From the NCBI GenBank assembly GCA_944325095.1, contig CALUYV010000016.1, positions 1-34,368 on the forward strand: a stretch of DNA of 34,368 nucleotides, in the 5' to 3' direction. The number at the start of each line of letters is the position of its first letter. Within the stretch, counting starts at the first letter, position 1. The stretch comes from Candidatus Gastranaerophilales bacterium (GTDB taxonomy: Bacteria > Cyanobacteriota > Vampirovibrionia > Gastranaerophilales > Gastranaerophilaceae). A program made the translations under genes and the position numbers. Shown here one piece after another: positions 26,784 through 34,368 of the stretch. Under the pieces are notes generated by a model that saw only the letters and a program-made list of their open reading frames with translations, was not told where the DNA came from and did not search any database.

Positions 26784-26816
26784 CCGTTTGAATCTCTCAG
26801 GTCGGTTAATATTTTT
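26780..26816 (+). terminator. Terminator built on the shared stop codons
   Basis: TTAACCGTTTGA (26780-26791) pairs with TCAGG and CGGTTAA (26797-26801 and 26803-26809), with one bulged base and two G-T pairs. A 5-base loop separates the arms. TATTTTT follows. The stem begins with the TTAA that holds both convergent stop codons and extends into the last codons of the opposing gene. It should end transcription of the + strand pair. Confidence 0.6.
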
Positions 26817-27388
26817 ATAAATTCCTCTTTGGTAATAATTGTCGTTGCAGCGTCAGACTTCCCTCTTGTATGGGTAAGAGTTTTGCCGCAGGTATCTTTG
26901 AGAGCCTGCCTGAATATGGCATTCTGTTCATAACAAGCCTTGAATGCTCTCACCAGCAGTTTATTATATTTGTTTGAAAATCTGTCATATTCATCTTCCT
27001 GCCAGTATAATTTGTGAGTGGAAAGCCACTGGGTGAATTTTTTAGAACGTTCTTTGGCACTTCCTCCGTACATACCGCAGATTTCTTTCTGTTTAATCTT
27101 ATCTTTAACCTTCAAACTCTGTAAAAATCCTTCTATTGATGCACATTTTACACCGTCAAAAACAAATTCCTTAGGTGCAAGATTACTTAAAACATTAGCA
27201 GGATACAAACCGCTTGAATATATATCCAGAGTATTTGTTTCCTTATTAAATGTATCTTTTAAAAGATGTCCGTTTCTGCTTCTTGCAAAAAAATCTTCTT
27301 TCATTTTTGGCAAAAATCCCGTATAAGCAATATTTTTCTTTGGTCTGTTTGAATAAGTTATATTATTTGGATACAAAGATATTAACAT
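26780..27388 (-). CDS. NADAR/YbiA-family protein
   Basis: The 202-residue protein has an N-terminal leader of about 50 residues (LYPNNITYSNRPKKNIAYTGFLP) and a NADAR-like domain: YSSGLYPANVLSNLAPKEFVFDG, then the hallmark ASIEGFLQSLKV (usually SvEh-qa-K), GGSAKERSKKF, LLVRAFKACYEQNAIFRQALKDT and GKTLTHT. NADAR proteins are N-glycosidases; members act on riboflavin biosynthesis intermediates or remove ADP-ribose from guanine. The substrate here is unknown. The fit of domain order is good, with the key Glu in SIEG. GGTG lies seven bases before the ATG. It faces the phosphoribosyltransferase-like cassette. Confidence 0.7.
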   Translation of the reverse strand: MLISLYPNNITYSNRPKKNIAYTGFLPKMKEDFFARSRNGHLLKDTFNKETNTLDIYSSGLYPANVLSNLAPKEFVFDGVKCASIEGFLQSLKVKDKIKQKEICGMYGGSAKERSKKFTQWLSTHKLYWQEDEYDRFSNKYNKLLVRAFKACYEQNAIFRQALKDTCGKTLTHTRGKSDAATTIITKEEFIKILTDLRDSNG

Positions 27389-27461
27389 ATTTCTACACCG
27401 GTTAACAAGTACGTACCTTAATAAAATCCGTAAAGGTGAAAAATTTATATATTTAAGTGAT

Positions 27462-27481
27462 TTGTAAACAAATATTTACAA
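27462..27481. promoter_or_regulatory. Perfect palindrome in the flavodiiron gene promoter
   Basis: TTGTAAA-N6-TTTACAA, a perfect 20-base palindrome, 79 bases before the start of the flavodiiron gene. Its right half overlaps a possible -35 (TTTACA), 15 bases before TATTAT at 27496-27501. A dimeric regulator of the Rex or CRP/FNR type is plausible by shape; the exact sequence is not a standard box that I know. Confidence 0.45.
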
Positions 27482-27560
27482 TAATAATAAATATATATTA
27501 TACATTAAACAGACTATTTTTTGTGATATCATTAGTAAAGATAGTAAAGAGGAGAAAAAG

Positions 27561-28763
27561 ATGCATAATATAAAAAAAATCACGGAAGATTTATTCTGGG
27601 TCGGAGCAAACGACAGAAGAATTGCACTGTTTGAAAGTGTTTACCCTGTTCCGTCCGGAGTTTCTTATAATTCATATCTGCTGCTTGATGAAAAAACAGT
27701 ACTTTTAGATACCGTAGATAAAGCAGTAACACATCAATTTATGGAAAACATTGAGCACGCACTAAACGGCAGACACCTTGATTATATGATTATCAATCAC
27801 ATGGAGCCTGATCATTGTGCGGAAATTCCGACTATTGTGAATAAATATCCGGATGTAAAAATTGTCTGCAACGCAAAAATACAGGCTATGATTAAACAAT
27901 TTTTCGATTTTGAACTGGATGATAATCAATATATGATAGTTAAAGAAGGCGACAGTTTAAATACAGGCAGACACAATTTAACCTTTGTCTTTGCTCCAAT
28001 GGTGCACTGGCCTGAAGTTATGGTGACTTATGATACGACAGACAAAATATTGTTCTCTGCAGATGCTTTCGGTTCTTTCGGAGCGGTTGACGGAAATATT
28101 TTTGCCGATGAAGTTGATTATGAACATCGTTATATGGATGAGGCAAGAAGATATTACACAAACATTGTCGGAAAATACGGCCCTCAGGTTACGGCTGTCC
28201 TAAATAAAGCGGCAGGTCTTGATATTAAAATGATTTGTCCGCTTCACGGATATGTTTGGAGAAAAAACCTTGAAACTTTTATAGACAAATACACAAAATG
28301 GGCATCATACACACCGGAATTAAATTCTGTTCTGATTGTTTATGCTTCCGTTTACGGCGGAACACAGAATGCGGCAGAAATCCTTTCTACACAACTTGCC
28401 CAATATGGTGTGAAAGATATAAAAATGTATGATGTTTCAGTAACACATCCTTCATACATTCTGGCTGATGCTTTTAAATATTCGCATATTGTATTTGCAT
28501 CAACAACATACAATAACGGTATTTTCGTTAATATGGAAAACTTCCTGCACGATATCGTTGCACACAATTTACAGAATCGTAAAGTTGCGGTTATTGAAAA
28601 CGGAAGCTGGGCTCCAACCTGCGGCAAATTAATGACCGAATTAATTTCAAAATTAAAAAATACAGAAATCATCGGCTCCAATGTAATGATAAAATCCGCA
28701 GTAAAAGCAGATAAAACAGCAGAACTTGACAGCCTTGCCAAGGCAATAGCAGATTCAATATAA
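27561..28763 (+). CDS. Flavodiiron protein (oxygen/NO reductase)
   Basis: The 400-residue protein has the two-domain layout of the FprA/ROO family, which reduces O2 to water or NO to N2O in anaerobes. In the N-terminal metallo-beta-lactamase-like domain the diiron ligands are all present: H80-x-E82-x-D84 (HMEPDH), H149, D168 and H229. The C-terminal flavodoxin domain starts near residue 255 with VYASVYGGTQNAAE (FMN phosphate loop). No rubredoxin or NADH-oxidase domain is fused, so an electron donor must come from elsewhere. GAGGAG lies before the ATG. A palindrome upstream suggests redox control. A terminator follows directly. Confidence 0.94.
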   Translation: MHNIKKITEDLFWVGANDRRIALFESVYPVPSGVSYNSYLLLDEKTVLLDTVDKAVTHQFMENIEHALNGRHLDYMIINHMEPDHCAEIPTIVNKYPDVKIVCNAKIQAMIKQFFDFELDDNQYMIVKEGDSLNTGRHNLTFVFAPMVHWPEVMVTYDTTDKILFSADAFGSFGAVDGNIFADEVDYEHRYMDEARRYYTNIVGKYGPQVTAVLNKAAGLDIKMICPLHGYVWRKNLETFIDKYTKWASYTPELNSVLIVYASVYGGTQNAAEILSTQLAQYGVKDIKMYDVSVTHPSYILADAFKYSHIVFASTTYNNGIFVNMENFLHDIVAHNLQNRKVAVIENGSWAPTCGKLMTELISKLKNTEIIGSNVMIKSAVKADKTAELDSLAKAIADSI

Positions 28764-28782
28764 TTTTGATATATCAAACACA

Positions 28783-28831
28783 TTAAACCCTGTCGTGAAA
28801 ATATATAATTTACGACGGGGTTTAAATTTTT
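28783..28831 (+). terminator. Terminator after the flavodiiron gene
   Basis: A 14-bp stem (TTAAACCCTGTCGT with ACGACGGGGTTTAA, one G-T pair) extended by AAA/TTT across a bulge, an 8-base loop, then five T. It separates the flavodiiron gene from the convergent aminotransferase. Confidence 0.9.
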
Positions 28832-28842
28832 GACATAATTTA

Positions 28843-29961
28843 TTACATTTTTCTAAGCCATTTTGAAAAAATATTTAGTGCGGTTTTCAACCGTTCAAAA
28901 TTATTTGCATAACCAATCCGTAAATAACCGTCAAGTTCCATTGTTTCCCCTGGTAAAATCATAACCCCCGTTTCCGATTGCAAATTTTTACACAATTCGG
29001 CAGAAGATACCGGCAGATTATATCTCGCAAACACTGTCGTTCCGCCATTTGGAGGCACAACGGTAATTTTAGGTTCGGAAGATGCCCAATTGAGCAGAAT
29101 TTCTTTACCCGTTTTGATTTTATCAAGATTTCTTTTAATAATTTTGTCTTTATTTTCAATAGCAAGACTTGCAAAATAATCATCTATCATCCCGACACTT
29201 ATTGTATTATATTCCCTGTGATGATTAACCTGCTTTATAACTCCGATACCGGCAGCAATCCACCCGAGCCTTAATCCGGCAAGAGAAAATGTCTTTGACA
29301 TACTGCCCGTTGAAATTCCATTTTCATATATATCGGCAATTGAAACTGAAAAAGGATTTCCACAGTGGTTCAAGCCGCGGTAAACTTCATCACACAATAT
29401 ATAAGCACCGGATTTTCGAGCAATATTTGCAATTTCGGAAAGCATCTCATCAGGAATGACGGCACCCGTCGGATTATTAGGATTATTTATACAAATCATC
29501 TTTGTATCACTGCCAGCAAGATTTGCTAATTCCTCTAAATCAGGAAGCCAGTTATTTTCCTCTTTCAAAAAATACAAATGAACATCAGCACCGAAAGATT
29601 TTGGAATAGAATAATGCTGCTGATATGCCGGAACAACCGAAACAACTTTATCCCCGGGATTTATTAATGACATAATAACCAGTTGATTTGCACCGATGGC
29701 ACCGTGAGTAATCGTAATATTTTCAAGAGTTTGATTTGCATACAAAGAAGAAATTGCATTTCTCAATCTCAAAGAACCGTGAATATCCCCGTAATTCAAT
29801 TTCTTAGAGAAAATTTCATTTAAATATATCTCTTTGCCTCCGGCAATTTCCAGAAGTTCATTAAGCGTCAATGAATCTACGCATGTATCAGCCAGATCAT
29901 ACACTGCATCTTTTTCATACTTATTAAACCACTCTTCGACTTTGAAATTTTCAATAAACAA
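28843..29961 (-). CDS. PLP-dependent class I/II aminotransferase
   Basis: The 372-residue fold-type I enzyme shows NPNNPTG (160-166), CDEVYRGL (190-197), the PLP lysine K223 in TGSMSKTFSLAGLRLGW, and GYLRIGYANN for substrate carboxylate binding. An N-terminal LNYGDIHGSLRLRNAISSLY is typical of the aspartate-aminotransferase-like group. The substrate cannot be assigned. The start is TTG at 29961, 14 bases after the stop of the upstream gene, with GGTG nearby; no better ATG is seen. It is probably co-transcribed with the GNAT-like gene. Confidence 0.88.
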   Translation of the reverse strand: MFIENFKVEEWFNKYEKDAVYDLADTCVDSLTLNELLEIAGGKEIYLNEIFSKKLNYGDIHGSLRLRNAISSLYANQTLENITITHGAIGANQLVIMSLINPGDKVVSVVPAYQQHYSIPKSFGADVHLYFLKEENNWLPDLEELANLAGSDTKMICINNPNNPTGAVIPDEMLSEIANIARKSGAYILCDEVYRGLNHCGNPFSVSIADIYENGISTGSMSKTFSLAGLRLGWIAAGIGVIKQVNHHREYNTISVGMIDDYFASLAIENKDKIIKRNLDKIKTGKEILLNWASSEPKITVVPPNGGTTVFARYNLPVSSAELCKNLQSETGVMILPGETMELDGYLRIGYANNFERLKTALNIFSKWLRKM

Positions 29962-29975
29962 ATTACTGCACCAAA

Positions 29976-30704
29976 TTAAAACTTATAATCAAGATAATGT
30001 ACATCCATAAGTTTGTCGAGATATCTTTTATTTGTGACAAGTTCCCAGTCGGTAAATTTCATATCCGAACCGACTTCAAGATAAGGATAATACTTCTTCG
30101 GATAATTATGGCGGACAAGAAATTTTATATAATCGCTCAAAACCTGACAACCGCTATGGAATAAAGATTTGTCATCAGGAACAACATCCCCGAGCATATC
30201 AAGTCTTGAATGTAAATACCTTGACTTATACTTAAATTCTTCAATATTAGGGATTTTACTTCTTATGATTTGTTTTAGCCCGTTCATTAAATATCTTGTA
30301 TCATCATTTTCCAGCACAAACCCGAATTTTGCAAGAAACGGAATATTCTTGGTATCACCGGCGAAATATGTCAATTTATTCATTCTGTTCTGGGCAAGTT
30401 CCATTATTGATGCCAGGGTAAGCAGTTGTCCGTTACCCTCTCTTTCGGTATAAGAAATCAACTGTTGTCCTTCAATAGTTGACTGATTCTTTTTGAAAAC
30501 GACTTCAAAAGTCCCGAGATTTTCACCTTCGGCATCATCAATCATTATCGCATGAAATTTGCCTTTGTCTTTGATATACAAATCCACCGGCTTCATTTTT
30601 GTATTCAGGGCATTAAATTTATTAAACAACTTAATACCGTTATTCTCGTAAAATGAAACAAATCGTTTAGAAAAATCAATCTTCATATTATTATTTAAAT
30701 TCAA
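29976..30704 (-). CDS. GNAT-like protein of unknown substrate
   Basis: The 242-residue protein has no close family I can name. The middle part looks like an acetyltransferase of the GNAT fold: HAIMIDDAEGENLGTFEV as the central strands, QLISYTEREGNGQLLTLASIMEL in place of the acetyl-CoA loop and its helix, and YFAGDTKNIPFLAKFGFVLEN as the C-terminal strand-helix. The classical R/Q-x-x-G-x-G/A loop is altered (REGNGQ), so activity is uncertain. The C-terminal 100 residues are Tyr/Lys rich. It precedes the aminotransferase by 14 bases. Confidence 0.5.
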   Translation of the reverse strand: MNLNNNMKIDFSKRFVSFYENNGIKLFNKFNALNTKMKPVDLYIKDKGKFHAIMIDDAEGENLGTFEVVFKKNQSTIEGQQLISYTEREGNGQLLTLASIMELAQNRMNKLTYFAGDTKNIPFLAKFGFVLENDDTRYLMNGLKQIIRSKIPNIEEFKYKSRYLHSRLDMLGDVVPDDKSLFHSGCQVLSDYIKFLVRHNYPKKYYPYLEVGSDMKFTDWELVTNKRYLDKLMDVHYLDYKF

Positions 30705-30764
30705 ACATGAAAATTTTTGCTAGTTAAGTACATAAATCTTAATACTTATTAACCTAACAGAAAA

Positions 30765-31514
30765 TTACAGATAATAATACAAAATACATTTAATTTTTTC
30801 GGATACGGAAAGTGCTTTGAAAATTTCATTAATTTGTGATTTTGAAACCCCGAGAGCAGAAAGTTTATTTTTGTTATATTTCAAACTTTGCGCAAGAAAT
30901 TTTACGGTATGCTGATTATATTCAAAAATACATTTTTCATGATTAGATTTCAGATATTTTAGAATATCATCCATCGTATATTCCGAATTTACATTATTTA
31001 ATATTGATTTTATTATATCAACAGTTGTTGTTGAATTTTCTTTTTCAAAATATTTCAAACTGTCTTCAAAAAGAAAATCTAAAGACGGCTGATTAGAAAT
31101 TCCAAGAGTTTTCATTGCTTTTACAGGCAGAGATAATTTTGTTTTCTTATTATCAAAAATATTCCAGATTTCTTTACATTTCCGGTCAAGAAAAGTTTTT
31201 GCCAGCGCAAATTCTTTTGTATTGCCATATTCAGCCTTTAGTCTTTTCACTTCTATTTCGGAATTATCATCAACTGCTTTTGCGAGTTTATAAATAAGAC
31301 TGCGCAGTTTTTCATTCCGCAATTCATCATCTATCTGTATAACCCCGAAATTATAACCCGCATACGGGTTAATTTTATCAATATAATTAAGGCTTGAAAC
31401 AAGTGAATGTTTGGATTGCACGCAGGCAGGAAATGTACAGGTATTTAAACCCGCAATCATATTTAAATCCCTCGTTTCAGCAGACGACGATTTTAAGATT
31501 AATTTTTTTCCCAT
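30765..31514 (-). CDS. Hypothetical protein
   Basis: I do not recognise this 249-residue protein. The first 60 residues are Ser/Asn rich with three Cys-containing or aromatic stretches (NTCTFPACVQS, INPYAGYNFGV). The rest is predicted mostly helical with many Lys and Glu. No signal peptide or membrane helix is clear. A good AGGGG precedes the ATG. The gene lies 60 bases upstream of the GNAT-like gene on the same strand. The style of the N-terminus is like that of other lineage-specific genes in this window. Confidence 0.55.
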   Translation of the reverse strand: MGKKLILKSSSAETRDLNMIAGLNTCTFPACVQSKHSLVSSLNYIDKINPYAGYNFGVIQIDDELRNEKLRSLIYKLAKAVDDNSEIEVKRLKAEYGNTKEFALAKTFLDRKCKEIWNIFDNKKTKLSLPVKAMKTLGISNQPSLDFLFEDSLKYFEKENSTTTVDIIKSILNNVNSEYTMDDILKYLKSNHEKCIFEYNQHTVKFLAQSLKYNKNKLSALGVSKSQINEIFKALSVSEKIKCILYYYL

Positions 31515-31578
31515 GATAAAATTATTCCCCTATGTATTAATATAAAAAATTTCGGGAGATAAAAATTGCCAAAGCAAG

Positions 31579-31629
31579 ACCTGAATGTTACAAAATTATA
31601 ACTACGGGTAAAACTCCTTATATTCAGGT
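31579..31629 (-). other. Inverted repeat directly after aroB
   Basis: ACCTGAAT (31579-31586) and ATTCAGGT (31622-31629) are perfect 8-base complements 35 bases apart. The minus-strand reading continues into a TTGC/GCAA hairpin followed by TTTTT (near 31561-31578). Together they could act as a weak aroB terminator. Confidence 0.35.
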
Positions 31630-32718
31630 TTAAACTCCGGAAACTCCCGTCAATTTCAACAATTCCTCATGAGTATATCTGTACTCTTTTACCTCTGCAT
31701 ACCCGACAGGCAGAATAAAACTTATATAATTCCCGACCGCTTTTTTATCGGTTGTCATAACCGGTATATATTTATTTGCCGGAAATGCCTTAAGCGGTTT
31801 GTATCCGAATTTTTGAATAATATCCATACACAAAAACTGGTATTCTTTATCTATGAAATTTTGTTTGTGTGCCAGATTAACCGCAAATTTTATCCCCTCA
31901 ATCACGCATTCGCCATGCGTATATTTTCTGTAATTTGTCAGTTTTTCAATTGCATGAGCGTATGTGTGCCCGTAATTCAAAACTTTTCTCAAACCGCTTT
32001 CTTTTTCATCTTTTTCTACTACATTGATTTTTAAACGAACACAGGCAGAGATAAGTTTTTCCAGTATATATCCGTCTTTACTAAGAATTTTCTCGTAATT
32101 TTCGGTCAAAAAATTCAACAGGTTAAACTCATTTGAATCAGCACAATTTTTTTCGATAAAACCGTATTTAACAACTTCGCCGAGTCCGCTTTTATACTGA
32201 TTCATATCAAGAGTTTTGAGAAATTTTATATTTATAAAAACAACATTCGGCTGATAAAACGCACCGACAAGATTTTTACCGTATTTTGTATTTATTGCAA
32301 CTTTCCCGCCGACAGAACTGTCTGTCATTGCAAGCAAAGTTGTCGGCACCTGAATAAAATTTATCCCGCGCATATAAACTGATGCGGCAAACCCTGCGAT
32401 ATCCCCGACTACACCGCCTCCGATTGCGATAATATAGTCTTCCCGTTTTAATTTTTTTGACAGGGCAAAATTCAAAATTTTTATATAGTTTTTATAATTC
32501 TTTTCTTTCTCTCCGTCATTTAAGACAAATATCCTGTCTTTTGGGAAATTCAGTTCTTTAGAATACAATTTATAAACTTTCCGGCTGAATACAATAATAT
32601 AATTTTTATCCGAACATTCTTTGAGAATTTTCTTTTTTAAATCGGCAAAACCAATATCCCCAATATAAATAGGATACTTTTTATCCTGCGACTTTATATT
32701 AACCTCTAATGTATTCAT
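31630..32718 (-). CDS. aroB: 3-dehydroquinate synthase
   Basis: The enzyme converts DAHP to 3-dehydroquinate, second step of the shikimate pathway, with NAD and zinc. The 362 residues match the family. Signatures are AIGGGVVGDIAGFAASVYMRGI (NAD loop), PTTLLAMTDSSVGGKVAINT, GLGEVVKYG (zinc ligand E181), NYGHTYAHAIE and THGE (the two His zinc ligands). The ATG overlaps the aroK stop by one base (TAATG), so the two shikimate-pathway genes are coupled. Confidence 0.96.
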   Translation of the reverse strand: MNTLEVNIKSQDKKYPIYIGDIGFADLKKKILKECSDKNYIIVFSRKVYKLYSKELNFPKDRIFVLNDGEKEKNYKNYIKILNFALSKKLKREDYIIAIGGGVVGDIAGFAASVYMRGINFIQVPTTLLAMTDSSVGGKVAINTKYGKNLVGAFYQPNVVFINIKFLKTLDMNQYKSGLGEVVKYGFIEKNCADSNEFNLLNFLTENYEKILSKDGYILEKLISACVRLKINVVEKDEKESGLRKVLNYGHTYAHAIEKLTNYRKYTHGECVIEGIKFAVNLAHKQNFIDKEYQFLCMDIIQKFGYKPLKAFPANKYIPVMTTDKKAVGNYISFILPVGYAEVKEYRYTHEELLKLTGVSGV

Positions 32719-33215
32719 TACAAAACCCCCGTAATCTCAGAAACAATCTGCCCGATTGTTTTGCCGTCCGTTTCTATCACATAATCCGCTTTCAGATAAT
32801 TTTTTTCTCTTAAACTAATCAGCGAGCGGATTCTTTCAATATTCATATTATTTTTTAACAACGGTCTTGTCAAATCTGTTTTAATCCGCTCATAAATAGT
32901 TTCCGGCTGTGCTTTGAGATAAACAACAACAGAAATATCAAGCAGAAATTCTCTCAGACGCGGATTTTCAAAAACGCCGCCGCCGGTTGCAATAATCATA
33001 TTCTCCGGCTTTGACCGGTGCAAAATGACTTCTTGTTCAAGATTTCTAAAAAAATCCTCGCCTCTGGTTTCAAAGATTTCGGAAATTGAACATTTCATAT
33101 CCGATTCAATAATTTTATCAACATCAAAAAGACTGCAGCCTGTTTCTTCTGCCAGAAGTTTTGCGCAGGTTGTTTTCCCCGCCCCCATCATTCCTATTAA
33201 TGTTACCGATTTCAT
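32718..33215 (-). CDS. aroK: Shikimate kinase
   Basis: The 165-residue protein phosphorylates shikimate. It has Walker A GMMGAGKT (8-15), the DVDKII shikimate-binding Asp, ETRGEDFFR (Arg), the GGG of IATGGGV and the LTRPLL lid. It lies just upstream of aroB; the order aroK-aroB is common. The ATG lies seven bases after TATTAT (33223-33228) and its nearest AAGG is 13 bases away, so it may be leaderless. It is divergent from the binding-protein gene. Confidence 0.95.
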   Translation of the reverse strand: MKSVTLIGMMGAGKTTCAKLLAEETGCSLFDVDKIIESDMKCSISEIFETRGEDFFRNLEQEVILHRSKPENMIIATGGGVFENPRLREFLLDISVVVYLKAQPETIYERIKTDLTRPLLKNNMNIERIRSLISLREKNYLKADYVIETDGKTIGQIVSEITGVL

Positions 33216-33265
33216 ATTAAGTATAATACCTTAAAATTATTTTGAAAGAAATATATTTAACTTTT

Positions 33266-33293
33266 TTGACTTGATTTATGGATAAGGTATTAT
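33266..33293 (+). promoter_or_regulatory. Promoter of the binding-protein gene
   Basis: TTGACT (33266-33271), 16-base spacer, TATTAT (33288-33293), 21 bases before the ATG. AGGGG lies nine bases before the ATG. Confidence 0.6.
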
Positions 33294-33314
33294 TAGAAAA
33301 AGGGGATAAACAAA

Positions 33315-34100
33315 ATGATGAAAAAGATATTTATATTTCTGGCACTTATTGTTCTTGTATGCAGCGGATGCGGCAAAAAGAAAGATGCTTTATTCACAAG
33401 TGACTTAAGCACTATAATAAAACGGGATAAATTAATTGTAGGGGTGAAAACTGACACATATCCGTTCGGCTACAAAGATAAAAACGGGCGATATCTTGGA
33501 TATGACCCTGCACTTGGAAGATTAATCGCTAAAGGGCTTCTCGGAGATGAAAAAAAGATTCAATTTGTGCCGGTAACATCATCTGATAGAATCATGAAAC
33601 TATATTCCGGTGATGTTGATATGCTGATTGCCACAATGACTATTACACCCAAAAGAAAAGATTTAATAATGTTTTCAAAACCTTATCATGTTGCAGGGCA
33701 GGCTATTCTTGTAAAAAAAGGCAGCCTTATCCGCAATATACAGGACTTAAACGAGAAAAAAGTTATTATCGTTTTCGGCTCAACAAGTGAAAAAAGCATA
33801 AGACTGGCTGTTCCGGGAGTAAATATTATCGGATGTAAAACCTATCCTGCCGCTCTGCAATTATTAAAATCCGGCAAAGCCGATGCTATAGTTTCCGATG
33901 ATACAATATTACTCGGCATGGCTCTCAGAGATAAATCCGTTGAACTCTTGCCGAAAAGATATTCCAAAGAACCGTACGGGGTCGCTCTGCGCAAAGGTCC
34001 GGAATCAGAAGATTTATTGACAGCCATTAATAATGTCATTGATATCGAAACCCACAACGGACATCTCAAAAAAATTAAAGCAAGTTACGGAATTAAATAA
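33315..34100 (+). CDS. Amino-acid-type ABC transporter binding lipoprotein
   Basis: The 261-residue protein has a lipoprotein signal (hydrophobic residues 5-18, then CSGC-GKKK, lipidation likely at Cys19). It is followed by a family 3 solute-binding domain: DKLIVGVKTDTYPFGYKDKNGRYLGYDPALGRLIAKGLLG, SGDVDMLIATMTITPKRKDLIMFSKPY, KSGKADAIVSDD and KEPYGVALRKG. It likely binds a polar amino acid. No permease or ATPase gene is adjacent, so it is an orphan or pairs with a distant transporter. The residue before the lipobox Cys-1 set (Cys at -3) is unusual. The start is the first of two ATGs, chosen by Shine-Dalgarno spacing. Confidence 0.9.
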   Translation: MMKKIFIFLALIVLVCSGCGKKKDALFTSDLSTIIKRDKLIVGVKTDTYPFGYKDKNGRYLGYDPALGRLIAKGLLGDEKKIQFVPVTSSDRIMKLYSGDVDMLIATMTITPKRKDLIMFSKPYHVAGQAILVKKGSLIRNIQDLNEKKVIIVFGSTSEKSIRLAVPGVNIIGCKTYPAALQLLKSGKADAIVSDDTILLGMALRDKSVELLPKRYSKEPYGVALRKGPESEDLLTAINNVIDIETHNGHLKKIKASYGIK

Positions 34101-34368
34101 TTTCAAAAAATTGCTTAGCAAGATTTATTTCCTGAACTTTTGTGAGTTCAGGATTTTTTAATTTCTGTTTAAGTATAAAATCAAAACACTGCTGATATTT
34201 TGATGACGGACTTATTCCCAACTCTATCAAATCTTTTCCTGTTATTTCAATTTGAACATGCCGGAGTTTATTCAGATATTTTTCAACAATATCATTATTG
34301 ACAGAAGAATACATTATTATTGATTCCAAATTAACACTTTCAAAAGTTTTACAAATTTCAAAATCATC
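34093..34368 (-). CDS. Probable CCA-adding tRNA nucleotidyltransferase, C-terminal end (partial)
   Basis: The frame is open from the right edge of the window to a TAA at 34093, so the start lies outside. The visible 91 residues contain VQIEITGKDLIELGISPSSK, which matches the conserved C-terminal segment (G-x-DLI-xLGI-x-PGPK) of class II CCA-adding enzymes. A helical tail follows. The encoded tRNA-Trp lacks CCA, consistent with need for such an enzyme. It overlaps the end of the binding-protein gene by eight bases and carries that gene's terminator within its last codons. Without the catalytic head the call is provisional. Confidence 0.6.
   Translation of the reverse strand, partial: DDFEICKTFESVNLESIIMYSSVNNDIVEKYLNKLRHVQIEITGKDLIELGISPSSKYQQCFDFILKQKLKNPELTKVQEINLAKQFFEII
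34130..34159 (+). terminator. Terminator inside the opposing gene
   Basis: TCCTGAACT (34130-34138) pairs with AGTTCAGGA (34145-34153) in a perfect 9-bp stem with a 6-base loop and six T after it. It lies 30 bases after the binding-protein stop and within the coding 3' end of the minus-strand gene (encoding NPELTKVQEIN). Confidence 0.85.

Overview
The window is AT-rich chromosomal DNA with tightly packed genes on both strands. It carries housekeeping genes interleaved with lineage-restricted genes. The best guess for the source is a non-photosynthetic relative of cyanobacteria (Vampirovibrionia/Gastranaerophilales type). Hints are a RecG with a long N-terminal extension as in cyanobacteria, flagellar-type export genes, a flavodiiron protein typical of anaerobes, and several unrecognised proteins. 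This placement is inference, not proof.

Layout. Positions 1-2930 hold a translation/transcription block on the + strand: rpmG, tRNA-Trp(CCA), secE, nusG, rplK, rplA. It is closed by a strong terminator, so rplJ/rplL/rpoB do not follow. Two similar hairpins with an asymmetric internal loop lie before rplK and before rplA and resemble L1-binding autoregulatory sites. Positions 2989-7717 hold a maltose-acetyltransferase-type enzyme, an exported protein paired with an M48-like protein that lost a zinc ligand, a 508-residue coiled-coil protein, and anmK. Positions 7718-8308 lack a recognisable protein gene but contain an orphan minus-strand intrinsic terminator and several hairpins, which suggests an unassigned small RNA. 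Positions 8309-13066 carry a tandem pair of WYL-type regulators, der and gdhA.

Positions 13074-16878 (minus strand) are an export-gate operon: a double-SpoA FliM/FliN-like protein, FliO, FliP, FliQ with a long tail, and FliR. Upstream lies recG. Positions 19524-24934 hold an L,D-transpeptidase, ruvB, a Xer recombinase, an exported TPR protein, a small unknown protein and engB. Positions 25010-27388 hold a phosphoribosyltransferase-like protein coupled to a small kinase-like protein and facing a NADAR-family protein. This is the most accessory-looking cassette. Positions 27561-31514 hold a flavodiiron protein with a perfect palindrome in its promoter, a PLP aminotransferase, a GNAT-like protein and an unknown protein. 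Positions 31630-34368 hold aroB/aroK, an amino-acid-type binding lipoprotein, and the C-terminal end of a probable CCA-adding enzyme running off the window.

Themes. Convergent genes often share or nearly share stop codons, and two + strand terminators lie inside the 3' ends of opposing genes. Several genes (der, anmK, and less surely aroK and the L,D-transpeptidase) have a -10 box only 6-8 bases before the ATG and no Shine-Dalgarno sequence, which suggests leaderless mRNAs. Many predicted -35 boxes read TTGCAA.
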